This document shows positions 1 to 6,876 of a stretch of 17,071 nt of DNA, one piece after another. The DNA lies in NCBI GenBank assembly GCA_937901055.1, contig CALCGO010000270.1, positions 1-17,071 of the forward strand. The letters run 5' to 3'. A program made the translations under genes and the position numbers. This DNA comes from an uncultured Rhodobacterales bacterium (GTDB lineage: Bacteria; Pseudomonadota; Alphaproteobacteria; Rhodobacterales; Rhodobacteraceae). The notes beneath the pieces were generated by a model. That model searched no databases and was not told where the DNA came from. It saw only the letters and a program-made list of their open reading frames with translations. How positions within the stretch are numbered: the stretch's first letter is position 1; the number at the start of each line of letters is the position of its first letter.

Positions 1-933
1 CGCCTCGGTAACTTTTTCCTTGGTAGCGCCGCCACCAACGTCGAGGAAGTTCGCAGGTTCGGAACCGTAAAGTTTGATGATGTCCATAGTGGCCATCGCC
101 AGGCCAGCGCCGTTAACCATACAACCGATTTCGCCGTCCAGCGTGATGTAGTTAAGGTCGTATTTGGAGGCTTCCAATTCCTTGGCGTCTTCTTCTGTCT
201 CGTCGCGCAGGGCGACAACATCGGAATGACGATAGAGAGCGTTTGAATCGAAGCTCATCTTTGCATCAAGGCATTTCAAATCGCCGTCGGTGGTTACGAT
301 CAGCGGGTTGATCTCCAGCATCTCCATGTCTTTTTCAATGAACATGCGATAGAGGTTGCTGATTAGCTGAACGCATTGCTTGATCTGCTTGCCTTCAAGA
401 CCCAGCGTGAACGCAACGCGGCGACCGTGGAAAGCCGATAGGCCAGATGCCGGATCAACGGAGAAACTTACGATTTTCTCTGGTGTGTTCGCGGCCACTT
501 CTTCGATGTCCATGCCGCCTTCGGTGGAGGCCACGAACGAAACGCGGGAAGATACACGGTCAACCAACAGCGCGAGGTACAATTCTTTTTCGATGTCCGC
601 GCCATCTTCGATGTATACGCGGTTAACCTGTTTGCCTGCTGGGCCGGATTGGTGTGTTACCAATGTGCGCCCAAGCATTTTTTGGGCTTCTTCGGCAGCT
701 TCGGAAACGGATTTGGTCAGACGCACGCCGCCTGCTTCACCAGCTTCGGGTTCAATGAAAGAGCCCTTGCCGCGTCCACCAGCGTGGATCTGTGCTTTAA
801 CGACCCAAAGTGGGCCGTCCAACTCGCCAGCGGCGGTTTTCGCGTCTTCGGCTTTAAGAACCGGGCGGCCGTCTGAAACGGGTGCTCCATATTCTTTTAG
901 CAATTGCTTTGCTTGGTATTCGTGAATGTTCAT
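1..933 (-). CDS. sucC: Succinyl-CoA synthetase (ADP-forming) beta subunit, 3' end cut by window edge
   Basis: SucC, with SucD, interconverts succinyl-CoA and succinate with phosphorylation of a nucleoside diphosphate in the TCA cycle. The ATG at 933 begins MNIHEYQAKQLL, the family N-terminus. The minus-strand frame stays open for 311 codons to base 1, so about 85 C-terminal residues of the usual ~397 are missing here. Visible motifs are the ATP-grasp segment VKAQIHAGGRGKG (about residues 45-57), the Mg-binding EINPL (E207, N209), LDAKMSFD (D223) and the start of the C-terminal ligase domain with VNGAGLAM. E. coli SucC has equivalents about ten residues earlier. An AGGGA lies nine bases before the ATG. 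sucD presumably follows outside the window. The promoter region upstream holds the paired GTGATCAC operator-like element. Confidence 0.97.
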   Translation of the reverse strand, partial: MNIHEYQAKQLLKEYGAPVSDGRPVLKAEDAKTAAGELDGPLWVVKAQIHAGGRGKGSFIEPEAGEAGGVRLTKSVSEAAEEAQKMLGRTLVTHQSGPAGKQVNRVYIEDGADIEKELYLALLVDRVSSRVSFVASTEGGMDIEEVAANTPEKIVSFSVDPASGLSAFHGRRVAFTLGLEGKQIKQCVQLISNLYRMFIEKDMEMLEINPLIVTTDGDLKCLDAKMSFDSNALYRHSDVVALRDETEEDAKELEASKYDLNYITLDGEIGCMVNGAGLAMATMDIIKLYGSEPANFLDVGGGATKEKVTEA

Positions 934-1083
934 TCAACCGGTCCCTGTTCTATGGTCCTTGGCATTTATGTCCGAAGGTATGAATAAATCCTTGCCTCGG
1001 CTCTAAAGAAACGTATGGCATGATTTGTCGCAGGCAAAAGGGGTTTTATGCCAAATCACGGGAAAATGTAGAGAGATTCACTA

Positions 1084-1117
1084 TTTGTGATCACGCCACT
1101 TATCACGTGATCACAAA
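1084..1117. promoter_or_regulatory. Paired GTGATCAC palindromes upstream of sucC, putative operator
   Basis: Two exact GTGATCAC octamers sit at 1087-1094 and 1107-1114, centres 20 bp apart (about two helical turns). They are nested in a larger perfect inverted repeat with 12-bp arms, TTTGTGATCACG (1084-1095) and CGTGATCACAAA (1106-1117), around a 10-bp spacer. The element lies in the 248-base gap between sucC and the upstream glycosyltransferase remnant, with its centre about 167 bp before the sucC ATG. The same pair with 21-bp spacing precedes sdhC. The arrangement fits two dimers of a transcription factor binding the same DNA face. I cannot name the regulator. A weak promoter candidate for sucC lies downstream on the minus strand (TTGCCT at 1037-1032, TACGTT at 1015-1010, 16-bp spacer). 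The rest of the gap shows nothing else I can support. Confidence 0.7.
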
Positions 1118-1181
1118 GCTGAGGAGTGGTGATAATAGCCAAATTTGTGGCAAAATAGATAACAGATAAATGCTATTCGGC

Positions 1182-1999
1182 TTAAGAAATTGGCGCATCT
1201 TCTGGATTGATACCATGTTTAATACATAGCTGCCCCAACAAAGATTTTGGTTGAGGAATGCCATTGTGTTTTGCTTGGAGTATCCCTCTGATTCTGGAGC
1301 CGTAGAAGTGAATAGAGAGACAGTTTTCCGGGATCACAATTTGAGCGCGGAACGGTTTTTGTAGTGCCCTGAAAATTTCGCCACCACGTAAAGGGTACAG
1401 CACTTCATTGGGTAACGCGTGCTGAATTTCTGCATAAAATAAGTTATAGCATGCGGCCCCCAGGTTTCCCATGGCATTTGACTGATATGCATTTCCTTAC
1501 CACTTCTGCGCACGTCTAGGTAATTGTTACGAAACGCCTTGTCATAAAACAGGAAATCATCTGGCAGGACTGGATATTCGGTCGAGGTGAAGGTCAGCAA
1601 GTCCTCGAGTGTTTGAGAGCCTTTTGGCAACCTAAGTACGCCATTAGCTACCAGGGATTTGAAGTGACACCCGAAAAAATAATCTGAATTTGGGAATGGG
1701 CGCAGGCAATATGCGTCTGTATCCGCCCAAATCTCGTCAGTTTGTTGTAGCAAGTTGTATCGGAACTTGTCTGCATGTGGGCCGGGCGTTCCGCTCTCCG
1801 AATTCACAATAAACTCTTCTGCAGGCAAAATTCTTTCAGCGGGTACGATTTGCACACCCTGTGGAACACCCTCAACACCATCGTAAACGTACAGTTTTGT
1901 GGTGTGCCCAGCGTCAACAAAGGACTTTAGGCATAGCTGTTCTAAAAAGCTTAATTTCGGGCCAATCCACAAAGATGAGACGACTGGTAGGCTCTGCAT
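1182..1999 (-). pseudogene. Glycosyltransferase-like gene (DXD type) broken by a single-base frameshift
   Basis: The first frame runs from ATG 1999 and begins MQSLPVVSSLWIG. It contains ADKFRYNLL and the DXD-type nucleotide-sugar/metal motif in WADTDAYCLRPF (D93, D95), typical of GT32-like or TcdA/TcdB-like small glycosyltransferases. After MPWETWGPHAITYFMQK (near base 1427) this frame becomes unconvincing and ends at 1334. The sensible continuation, ALPNEVLYPL to SIHFYGSRIR and KHGINPEDAPIS, lies in another frame ending at 1182. One extra A in the A-run at 1427-1429 would join them into about 272 residues. An in-frame ATG at 2044 would add 15 residues, but it lies inside the 2017-2049 hairpin, so 1999 is preferred. 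The gene sits between mdh and sucC on the same strand. It is a pseudogene, or intact with a sequencing error. The target sugar and acceptor are unknown. Confidence 0.75.
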
Positions 2000-2016
2000 G
2001 TCATGACCTGATAATG

Positions 2017-2049
2017 GGGTTATGGTTCGCGTTGTGCGAACCATAACCC
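2017..2049 (-). terminator. 14-bp perfect stem-loop just downstream of mdh
   Basis: GGGTTATGGTTCGC (2017-2030) and GCGAACCATAACCC (2036-2049) form a perfect 14-bp stem with a 5-base loop, beginning eight bases after the mdh stop codon. No T-run follows on either strand, so this is not a textbook intrinsic terminator. It could be a weak terminator or a 3'-end stabiliser that separates the abundant mdh message from the downstream glycosyltransferase gene. Confidence 0.6.
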
Positions 2050-2056
2050 GTATTGG

Positions 2057-3019
2057 CTAGTTTAGCGTACTATCAATGCCCTTACAGGCCGCAACCAGAC
2101 CATTCACGGCATCGACAGATTTGTCGAACATGGCTTGCTCAGCCTTGTTGAGCTTGATTTCAACGACGCGTTCAACGCCGCCAGCACCGATGATTGTTGG
2201 TGCACCAACATACAGGCCGTCCAACCCATAAGCGCCGTCAACGTAAGTCGCACATGGAAGCACGCGTTTCTGGTCTTTTAGATAGGCTTCAGCCATCTGG
2301 ATTGCGGACGCGGCGGGTGCGTAGAACGCGGAGCCGGTTTTCAACAGACCAACGATTTCTGCGCCACCGTCACGGGTGCGCTGAACGATGGCGTCGAGTT
2401 TATCTTGTGTGGTCCAACCCATTTCCACGAGGTCCGGCAAAGGAATGCCTGCAACAGTGGAATAACGTGTTAGCGGAACCATCGTGTCGCCGTGGCCACC
2501 AAGAACGAAGGCTGTGACGTCTTTAACGGAAACCTTGAATTCGTCCGCAAGGAAGTGACGGAAACGTGCGGAATCAAGAATACCAGCCATGCCGACAACT
2601 TTGTTGTGCGGAAGGCCAGAGAATTCGCGAAGCGCCCAAACCATGGCGTCCAGCGGGTTCGTAATGCAGATCACGAATGCGTTTGGTGCGTGTGCGGCAA
2701 TGCCTTCACCAACGGACTTCATGACTTTGAGGTTGATGCCCAGCAGGTCATCACGGCTCATGCCGGGTTTACGTGCAACACCGGCTGTTACGATACAAAC
2801 GTCAACGCCAGCAATTGCGGAGTAGTCGTTCGCGCCAGACATATCCACGTCAAAGCCGCTGACTGGTGCGCTCTCGGCGATGTCCAGTGCTTTGCCTTGT
2901 GGGATACCTTCAGCGATATCAAACATGATAACGTCGCCGAGTTCTTTTGTTGCTGCGATGTGGGCTAATGTGCCGCCGATTTGGCCTGCACCAATAAGTG
3001 CGATCTTCGCTCTTGCCAT
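2057..3019 (-). CDS. mdh: Malate dehydrogenase (NAD+), LDH-like type
   Basis: This enzyme oxidises malate to oxaloacetate with NAD+ in the cytosol as the last step of the TCA cycle. The 320-residue product shows the Rossmann motif GAGQIGG (10-16) and D34 at the end of beta-2, which favours NAD over NADP. The substrate loop VARKPGMSRDDLL carries R83 and R89; R83 marks malate rather than lactate specificity. ITNPLD (N121), LDSARFR (R153) and the catalytic GGHGD (H176) are all present, and the length is normal for alphaproteobacterial Mdh. The start is well set by AAAGGAGA about eight bases upstream (complement of 3028-3035). It is transcribed divergently from the malyl-CoA gene and in the same direction as sucC. 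A strong stem-loop follows its stop codon. Confidence 0.98.
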   Translation of the reverse strand: MARAKIALIGAGQIGGTLAHIAATKELGDVIMFDIAEGIPQGKALDIAESAPVSGFDVDMSGANDYSAIAGVDVCIVTAGVARKPGMSRDDLLGINLKVMKSVGEGIAAHAPNAFVICITNPLDAMVWALREFSGLPHNKVVGMAGILDSARFRHFLADEFKVSVKDVTAFVLGGHGDTMVPLTRYSTVAGIPLPDLVEMGWTTQDKLDAIVQRTRDGGAEIVGLLKTGSAFYAPAASAIQMAEAYLKDQKRVLPCATYVDGAYGLDGLYVGAPTIIGAGGVERVVEIKLNKAEQAMFDKSVDAVNGLVAACKGIDSTLN

Positions 3020-3180
3020 TTTGCAAGTCTCCTTTAAGGGTCGAAATCGAGGTTTGACCTACGCCTAAATTACCGATTCCGCAAGTGTGAACGTAAGGAG
3101 TTGGGCTTTGTGTGATGTCCTACCTTGCGTTGCGGGATAAATTAAGGCATTTTTTGTGCGCCGCAACACGAGGAAACGCC

Positions 3181-4059
3181 ATGACCGACCGAAATACCCT
3201 GTTCCGTTCTGTATTATATATGCCCGGCTCGAAAGTTCGTGCGTTGGAAAAAGCCAAGTCGCTGGACGTAGATGCCTTGATCTTTGACCTTGAGGATGCC
3301 GTTAGCCCAGACGAAAAGCCAATGGCGCGGGATTTGGTTTGTGAAGCTGTGAAGGCTGGTGGATATGGTCGGCGCTCGGTTGTTATTCGGGTGAACGGTT
3401 TGGATTCGGAGTGGGGGATGGATGATCTGGCAGCGGCCTGTGCTGCGGCGCCGGATGCCATTTTGATACCCAAGGTTAGTACGGGTGAAGAACTGAAGCA
3501 GGTTGAAAAGCTGATGAAGGCATTCGGCGTGTCGGACAAAACGCGTATTTGGGCGATGATGGAAACACCACTTGGCATTCTGAATGCGCAGGAAATCGCA
3601 GCGGCGACCCCGATGTTAGAAGCGTTCGTTATGGGTACAAACGATCTGGTGAAGGAGCTGTTTGCGGCACACACGCCCGATCGTGCGCCTGTAATAACGT
3701 CTTTGTCGTTGTGCCTTCTGGCCGCGCGAGCCTACGGGCTGATCTGTGTTGACGGGGTATATAATGCGTTCAAAGATGATGATGGTCTGCGAGACGCATG
3801 CCAGCAAGGTCGCGATATGGGGTTTGACGGCAAGACGTTGATTCACCCTGCGCAACTGGCCGTAACCAACGAAGTGTTCGCGCCTAGTGCGGAAGATATC
3901 GAATTGGCGCAGATATACGTTGATGCTTTCAACGAAGCGAAAAGCATGGGCGAAGGGGTAGCCGTGGTTAATGGCAAAATTGTCGAAAATTTGCATGTAG
4001 AAACGGCGCAAAAACTGTTGGGCAAGGCGGCCGCAATTGCTAGTGTTACGGATATTTAA
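3181..4059 (+). CDS. HpcH/HpaI-family CoA ester lyase, probably (3S)-malyl-CoA thioesterase (Mcl2-like)
   Basis: The 292-residue protein belongs to the citrate lyase beta-like (CitE/HpcH) TIM-barrel family. It shows SVLYMPGSKVRALEKA (10-25), DALIFDLEDAV (31-41), R70 in VIRVNG, the metal-ligand glutamate in MMETPLGILNA (E128), GTNDL (D155) and DGKTLIHPAQ near residues 216-225. The sequence resembles the shorter Mcl2-type proteins, which in Rhodobacter hydrolyse (3S)-malyl-CoA to malate and CoA, rather than the longer Mcl1 lyases. The exact reaction is inferred. ATG 3181 is preferred over the in-frame ATG at 3112 because GAGGA precedes it and the family N-terminus starts here. It heads a plus-strand cluster that also carries mesaconyl-CoA hydratase, consistent with the ethylmalonyl-CoA pathway feeding malate to the adjacent TCA genes. 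Confidence 0.85.
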   Translation: MTDRNTLFRSVLYMPGSKVRALEKAKSLDVDALIFDLEDAVSPDEKPMARDLVCEAVKAGGYGRRSVVIRVNGLDSEWGMDDLAAACAAAPDAILIPKVSTGEELKQVEKLMKAFGVSDKTRIWAMMETPLGILNAQEIAAATPMLEAFVMGTNDLVKELFAAHTPDRAPVITSLSLCLLAARAYGLICVDGVYNAFKDDDGLRDACQQGRDMGFDGKTLIHPAQLAVTNEVFAPSAEDIELAQIYVDAFNEAKSMGEGVAVVNGKIVENLHVETAQKLLGKAAAIASVTDI

Positions 4060-4074
4060 CCAAAGGGGCTTTTT

Positions 4075-4638
4075 ATGACACTTCTAATTCTAGGCGTACT
4101 AATCTGGACATTTGTTCATTTGTTCAAACGGATCATGCCAGAGGCGCGCGCCTCGATTGATGAAAAGCTCGGTGCAGGTCCGGCGAAAGGCATTATTTCA
4201 CTCATATTTCTCGCTTCCATTGTGATGATGGTATTCGGGTTTATGGCTGCAAGCGCACAGGCAGTTTATTCTCCGCCGCGTTGGGGCACTGGTATTAACA
4301 ATCTGTTAATGATTGTAGCTGTATTCCTATTGGGCGCCGGCAGCGGGAAGGGCGTTTCACCGACATTGTTGCGTCACCCGATGCTGACTGGGGTGCTCGT
4401 TTGGTCTGGTGCGCATTTGTTGACGAATGGCGATATGCGCTCCATCGTATTGTTTGGCGGATTGGGCATCTGGGCGGCGCTAAATATGCTCGTGATTAAC
4501 ATACGTGAAGGTGCGTGGGTTCGCCCTGAAGCTGGACCTATCAAAGCCGACATTAAGACTATTGTGATTTCGTTAATTATCTTTGCTGTGATCGCAGCCA
4601 TCCACCACTTTATTGGTCCATCACCGTTCGGAGGATAA
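4075..4638 (+). CDS. NnrU-family integral membrane protein
   Basis: The product has 187 residues and is strongly hydrophobic, with about six predicted membrane segments (roughly 1-18, 39-58, 74-90, 102-118, 122-142, 161-180). Histidines lie in or near them (H15, H101, H114, H177, H178). The RHPMLTG segment (100-106) and the overall layout match the NnrU family, whose name comes from genes linked to nitrogen-oxide metabolism. The biochemical function is not established. AAAGGGG stands a few bases before the ATG, 15 bases after the preceding stop. The next gene begins one base after this stop, so they are almost certainly co-transcribed. Nothing nearby points to denitrification, so a nitric-oxide role should not be assumed here. 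Confidence 0.8.
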   Translation: MTLLILGVLIWTFVHLFKRIMPEARASIDEKLGAGPAKGIISLIFLASIVMMVFGFMAASAQAVYSPPRWGTGINNLLMIVAVFLLGAGSGKGVSPTLLRHPMLTGVLVWSGAHLLTNGDMRSIVLFGGLGIWAALNMLVINIREGAWVRPEAGPIKADIKTIVISLIIFAVIAAIHHFIGPSPFGG

Positions 4639-4639
4639 G

Positions 4640-4843
4640 ATGCTTGTTTACCGTTTATTAACCGAGGATGACACCTCGGCCTTTTGTCATAAAGTTACCG
4701 AGGCGCTGTCAAAGGGTTGGCAGCTTGAAGGCAGTCCGACGATGGCCTTCGATGCAACGCGCGGCATCATGCGGTGTGCGCAGGCAGTGGTTAAGGATTA
4801 CGACGGAGAATACTCGGCCGAAATGAAATTGGGAAAAGTATAA
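4640..4843 (+). CDS. Small DUF1737-like protein
   Basis: This is a 67-residue protein beginning MLVYRLLTEDDTSAFCHKV and containing a GWQLEGSP segment (about residues 26-33). The pattern of an N-terminal YRLLTG-like strand followed by a GW-LxGxP motif is that of the DUF1737 family of small soluble proteins of unknown function. The start is well supported: GGAGG at the very end of the upstream gene lies five bases before the ATG, which follows the NnrU stop codon by one base. Its own TAA is followed immediately by the ATG of the mesaconyl-CoA hydratase gene, so translation of the three genes is probably coupled. No catalytic residues can be proposed. Confidence 0.8.
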   Translation: MLVYRLLTEDDTSAFCHKVTEALSKGWQLEGSPTMAFDATRGIMRCAQAVVKDYDGEYSAEMKLGKV

Positions 4844-5875
4844 ATGTCCAAGACTAGCGCTGGTAATTTTTTCGAAGACTATTCGGTTGGGCAAGTTTTG
4901 GCCCATGCCGTGCCCCGCACAATTTCTGGCGGGGAGCGGGCGGTTTATACGTCCCTCTATCCCACACGGTTTGCGTTGTATTCGTCAGACGAATTTGCCC
5001 GCGCTTGTGGTTTGCCGCAAAGCCCGATCGAAGATTTGGCGGCGTTCCATATTGTTTTTGGCAAGTCTGTGCCAGATGTTTCCCTTAACGCGGTCGCCAA
5101 CCTTGGTTATGCGGAGGGACGGTTTTTACTGCCAGTTTATGCGGGCGATACGCTGACGACTACGTCCGAGGTAATCGGAGTTAAGCAGAATTCGAACGGG
5201 AAAACCGGCGTTGTCTGGGTGCGATCAACCGGTCGTAACCAGCGCGACGAGGCGGTGCTGGAATATGTGCGTTGGGTGATGGTTCGTAAACGGGACGTTA
5301 ACGCGCCAGCGCCTGAAACTGTGATACCTGAATTGAAGGCTGGATTGACAGTTGATGACTTAGTCATCCCGGAAGGTCTGGATTTCAGCAACTACGACTT
5401 TGATCTGGCGGGGGAGCCGCATCGCTGGGGCGACTACGAGATTGGCGAAAAGATTGACCATGTGGACGGTGTCACGATCGAAGAAGCCGAGCATATGTTG
5501 GCGACCCGTCTTTGGCAGAACACGGCCAAGGTACATTTTGATGCAACCAATCGGCCGGATGGCAAGCGGTTGATATATGGTGGTCATGTGATTTCGATGG
5601 CGCGAGCGCTGTCATTTAACGGATTGGCCAATGTGCAGATGATTGTCGGGATTAATGCTGGCGCGCATGCCAACCCCTGTTTTGCAGGCGACACAATTCG
5701 TGTTTGGTCCGAGGTTCTGGATAAGGCGAAAGTTAGCGATAGTATCGGTGCTTTGCGCGTGCGGATGGTAGCGACCAAGGGCGCATCGGCGGAATTCCCG
5801 TTGCGGGGCGCTGATGGAAAGTATGAGCCAGATGTGTTGCTTGACTTGGACTATTGGTGTCTGGTTCCCTGCTGA
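4844..5875 (+). CDS. mch: Mesaconyl-CoA hydratase (MaoC-type, double hotdog)
   Basis: The enzyme interconverts mesaconyl-C1-CoA and beta-methylmalyl-CoA in the ethylmalonyl-CoA pathway (acetate assimilation). The 343 residues match the length I recall for Rhodobacter Mch. Recognisable segments are GNFFEDYSVGQ near the start, HIVFGKSVPDVSLNA and ANLGYAEGRF in the first hotdog half, then VRWVMVRKRD, YEIGEKIDHVDGVTIEEAEH, LWQNTAKVHFD, YGGHVISMARALSFNGLANV and ALRVRMVATK in the second. Identification is by remembered similarity to Mch, which is strong across the protein. The ATG directly abuts the stop of the DUF1737-like gene. With the malyl-CoA enzyme three genes upstream it forms an ethylmalonyl-CoA pathway cluster next to sdh. 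Confidence 0.9.
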   Translation: MSKTSAGNFFEDYSVGQVLAHAVPRTISGGERAVYTSLYPTRFALYSSDEFARACGLPQSPIEDLAAFHIVFGKSVPDVSLNAVANLGYAEGRFLLPVYAGDTLTTTSEVIGVKQNSNGKTGVVWVRSTGRNQRDEAVLEYVRWVMVRKRDVNAPAPETVIPELKAGLTVDDLVIPEGLDFSNYDFDLAGEPHRWGDYEIGEKIDHVDGVTIEEAEHMLATRLWQNTAKVHFDATNRPDGKRLIYGGHVISMARALSFNGLANVQMIVGINAGAHANPCFAGDTIRVWSEVLDKAKVSDSIGALRVRMVATKGASAEFPLRGADGKYEPDVLLDLDYWCLVPC

Positions 5876-5895
5876 CAGTCAAATAGGGATACGTA

Positions 5896-6690
5896 ATGCA
5901 GAAGTTTATCATTCTTTTGTTTATTGGCCTGATGGTCTCGACAGCTGTGCAAGCCAAAAAGCAATCCAAGGGTGGTGATCCAATTGTAGTTTCGCCCGAA
6001 AGTCTGGACCGTTCGGTTATGTCATATGTCGAGGCAAATGTGCTGGCTACGATGTATCACGAGCTTGCGCACGCGCTGATCGACGGGCTGTCGTTGCCGA
6101 TTTTCAGTCGCGAAGAAGATGCGGCTGATACCTTTGTCGTTGTGATCACGGACCACTTTTTTGACGCTGAACAAGCAGAACAGTTAACGTGGGCCAGTGC
6201 GGATCAGTATGCGCGCGACGCTGAAGAGGCGGAAAAGAAGGGTCGTGAATTGGCGGTCTGGGACACCCATTCGCTGGACTTGCAGCGGTATTACAACCTG
6301 ATTTGCCTCTACTATGGCGGCGATGTGGATGCGCGCGATGATTTCGCCGATGAAAACGGCCTGCCACATGATCGTGCCAGGACCTGTGAGGAAGAACGTG
6401 CGTTGGCCGACGCATCTTGGGGGGCTGTGCTAGACGATATAAAGCGCACGCAGGCTGGGCCGGATTGGATTATCCTCGACGAGGATGTTGATACACTGGG
6501 GAACTCCTACGTGCTGGCCGCGCAAGCCGTAATTCGCCAAGAGGTAGCCCGTTTGAACGAACGCTTCGACCCGGAGTTCGAGATTAAAGTAGTGATTGAA
6601 AACTGCAATGAAGAGAACGCGTTTTATTCACCCGGGGAAGGCAAGATCACGATGTGTAACGAGCTGTCTCGGTCTTACGTGCACGATTGA
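5896..6690 (+). CDS. Exported HExxH protein, DUF4344-like putative metallopeptidase
   Basis: The 264-residue product starts with a signal peptide (MQKFIILLFIGLMVSTAVQA, cleavage likely after residue 20), so it probably works in the periplasm. Residues 55-59 are HELAH, an HExxH zinc-protease signature. REEDAADTF (72-80) follows and offers acidic residues (E73, E74, D75, D78) as candidate third ligands. Four later cysteines (137, 164, 237, 254) could form disulfides. The layout fits the DUF4344 family of putative metallopeptidases; no substrate is known. AGGGA precedes the ATG, 20 bases after mch, so it is probably the last gene of that cluster. Its stop lies just before the sdh operator pair. 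An isolated copy of the operator palindrome (6142-6149) lies inside the coding sequence. Confidence 0.8.
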   Translation: MQKFIILLFIGLMVSTAVQAKKQSKGGDPIVVSPESLDRSVMSYVEANVLATMYHELAHALIDGLSLPIFSREEDAADTFVVVITDHFFDAEQAEQLTWASADQYARDAEEAEKKGRELAVWDTHSLDLQRYYNLICLYYGGDVDARDDFADENGLPHDRARTCEEERALADASWGAVLDDIKRTQAGPDWIILDEDVDTLGNSYVLAAQAVIRQEVARLNERFDPEFEIKVVIENCNEENAFYSPGEGKITMCNELSRSYVHD

Positions 6691-6699
6691 ATTCTTTAT

Positions 6700-6728
6700 G
6701 TGATCACGCAATTTGGCATGGTGATCAC
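6700..6728. promoter_or_regulatory. Paired GTGATCAC palindromes upstream of sdhC, putative operator
   Basis: GTGATCAC occurs at 6700-6707 and again at 6721-6728, centres 21 bp apart, with the T/A-rich flanks facing outward as in the sucC element. The pair lies in the 186-base gap between the HExxH gene and sdhC, its midpoint about 163 bp before the sdhC ATG. The sucC pair has nearly the same distance to its start codon. A weak promoter-like pair lies just downstream (CTGCGA at 6741-6746, 17-bp spacer, CATATA at 6764-6769). If real, it would place the pair upstream of the -35, as expected for an activator or for repression by looping. The regulator is not identifiable from sequence. Confidence 0.7.
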
Positions 6729-6777
6729 AAAAAACAGTATCTGCGAACGATCGCACGAAAACACATATAGCAGGGTA

Positions 6778-6841
6778 GGCAAAATAAGTTGCCCACATTA
6801 ACGTCGCGTTAGATTTCCATATGCAGTATGCTGCGGCATAC
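6778..6841 (+). repeat. Three short inverted repeats in the sdhC leader
   Basis: Between the presumed promoter and sdhC lie GGCAA-N6-TTGCC (6778-6793), TAACG-N3-CGTTA (6799-6811) and GTATGC-N4-GCATAC (6826-6841). Each is a perfect 5-6 bp inverted repeat. They could be small RNA hairpins or further protein-binding sites in the leader. Repeats this short arise by chance often enough that the call is weak. Confidence 0.3.
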
Positions 6842-6876
6842 GCTGGCTGGTACAGCCGTTCTAAAAAGGGGAAAAC

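Noticed and set aside
380..925. Open frame of 181 codons on the plus strand opposite sucC
   Set aside because: Antisense to clear SucC coding sequence; Ser/Pro/Thr-rich without recognisable features.
1030..1055. Sigma-54 promoter upstream of sucC (TGGCAT ... TTGC on the minus strand)
   Set aside because: The GG and GC elements are 15 bases apart instead of the required 10.
1420..1435. Programmed -1 ribosomal frameshift in the glycosyltransferase gene
   Set aside because: The site is CAGAAATTC, not an X-XXY-YYZ slippery heptamer, and I see no strong downstream stem-loop or pseudoknot. A simple one-base deletion or read error explains it better.
2000..2044. Upstream ATG at 2044 as start of the glycosyltransferase gene
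   Set aside because: It lies inside the 14-bp hairpin after mdh, adds 15 residues without family character, and ATG 1999 has a better start context.
2492..2968. Open frame of 158 codons on the plus strand opposite mdh
   Set aside because: Shadow of mdh on the other strand; no start signal or domain pattern.
4075..4638. Denitrification or nitric-oxide locus suggested by the NnrU-family protein
   Set aside because: No nor, nir, nnrS or related genes are present; the neighbours are carbon-metabolism genes.
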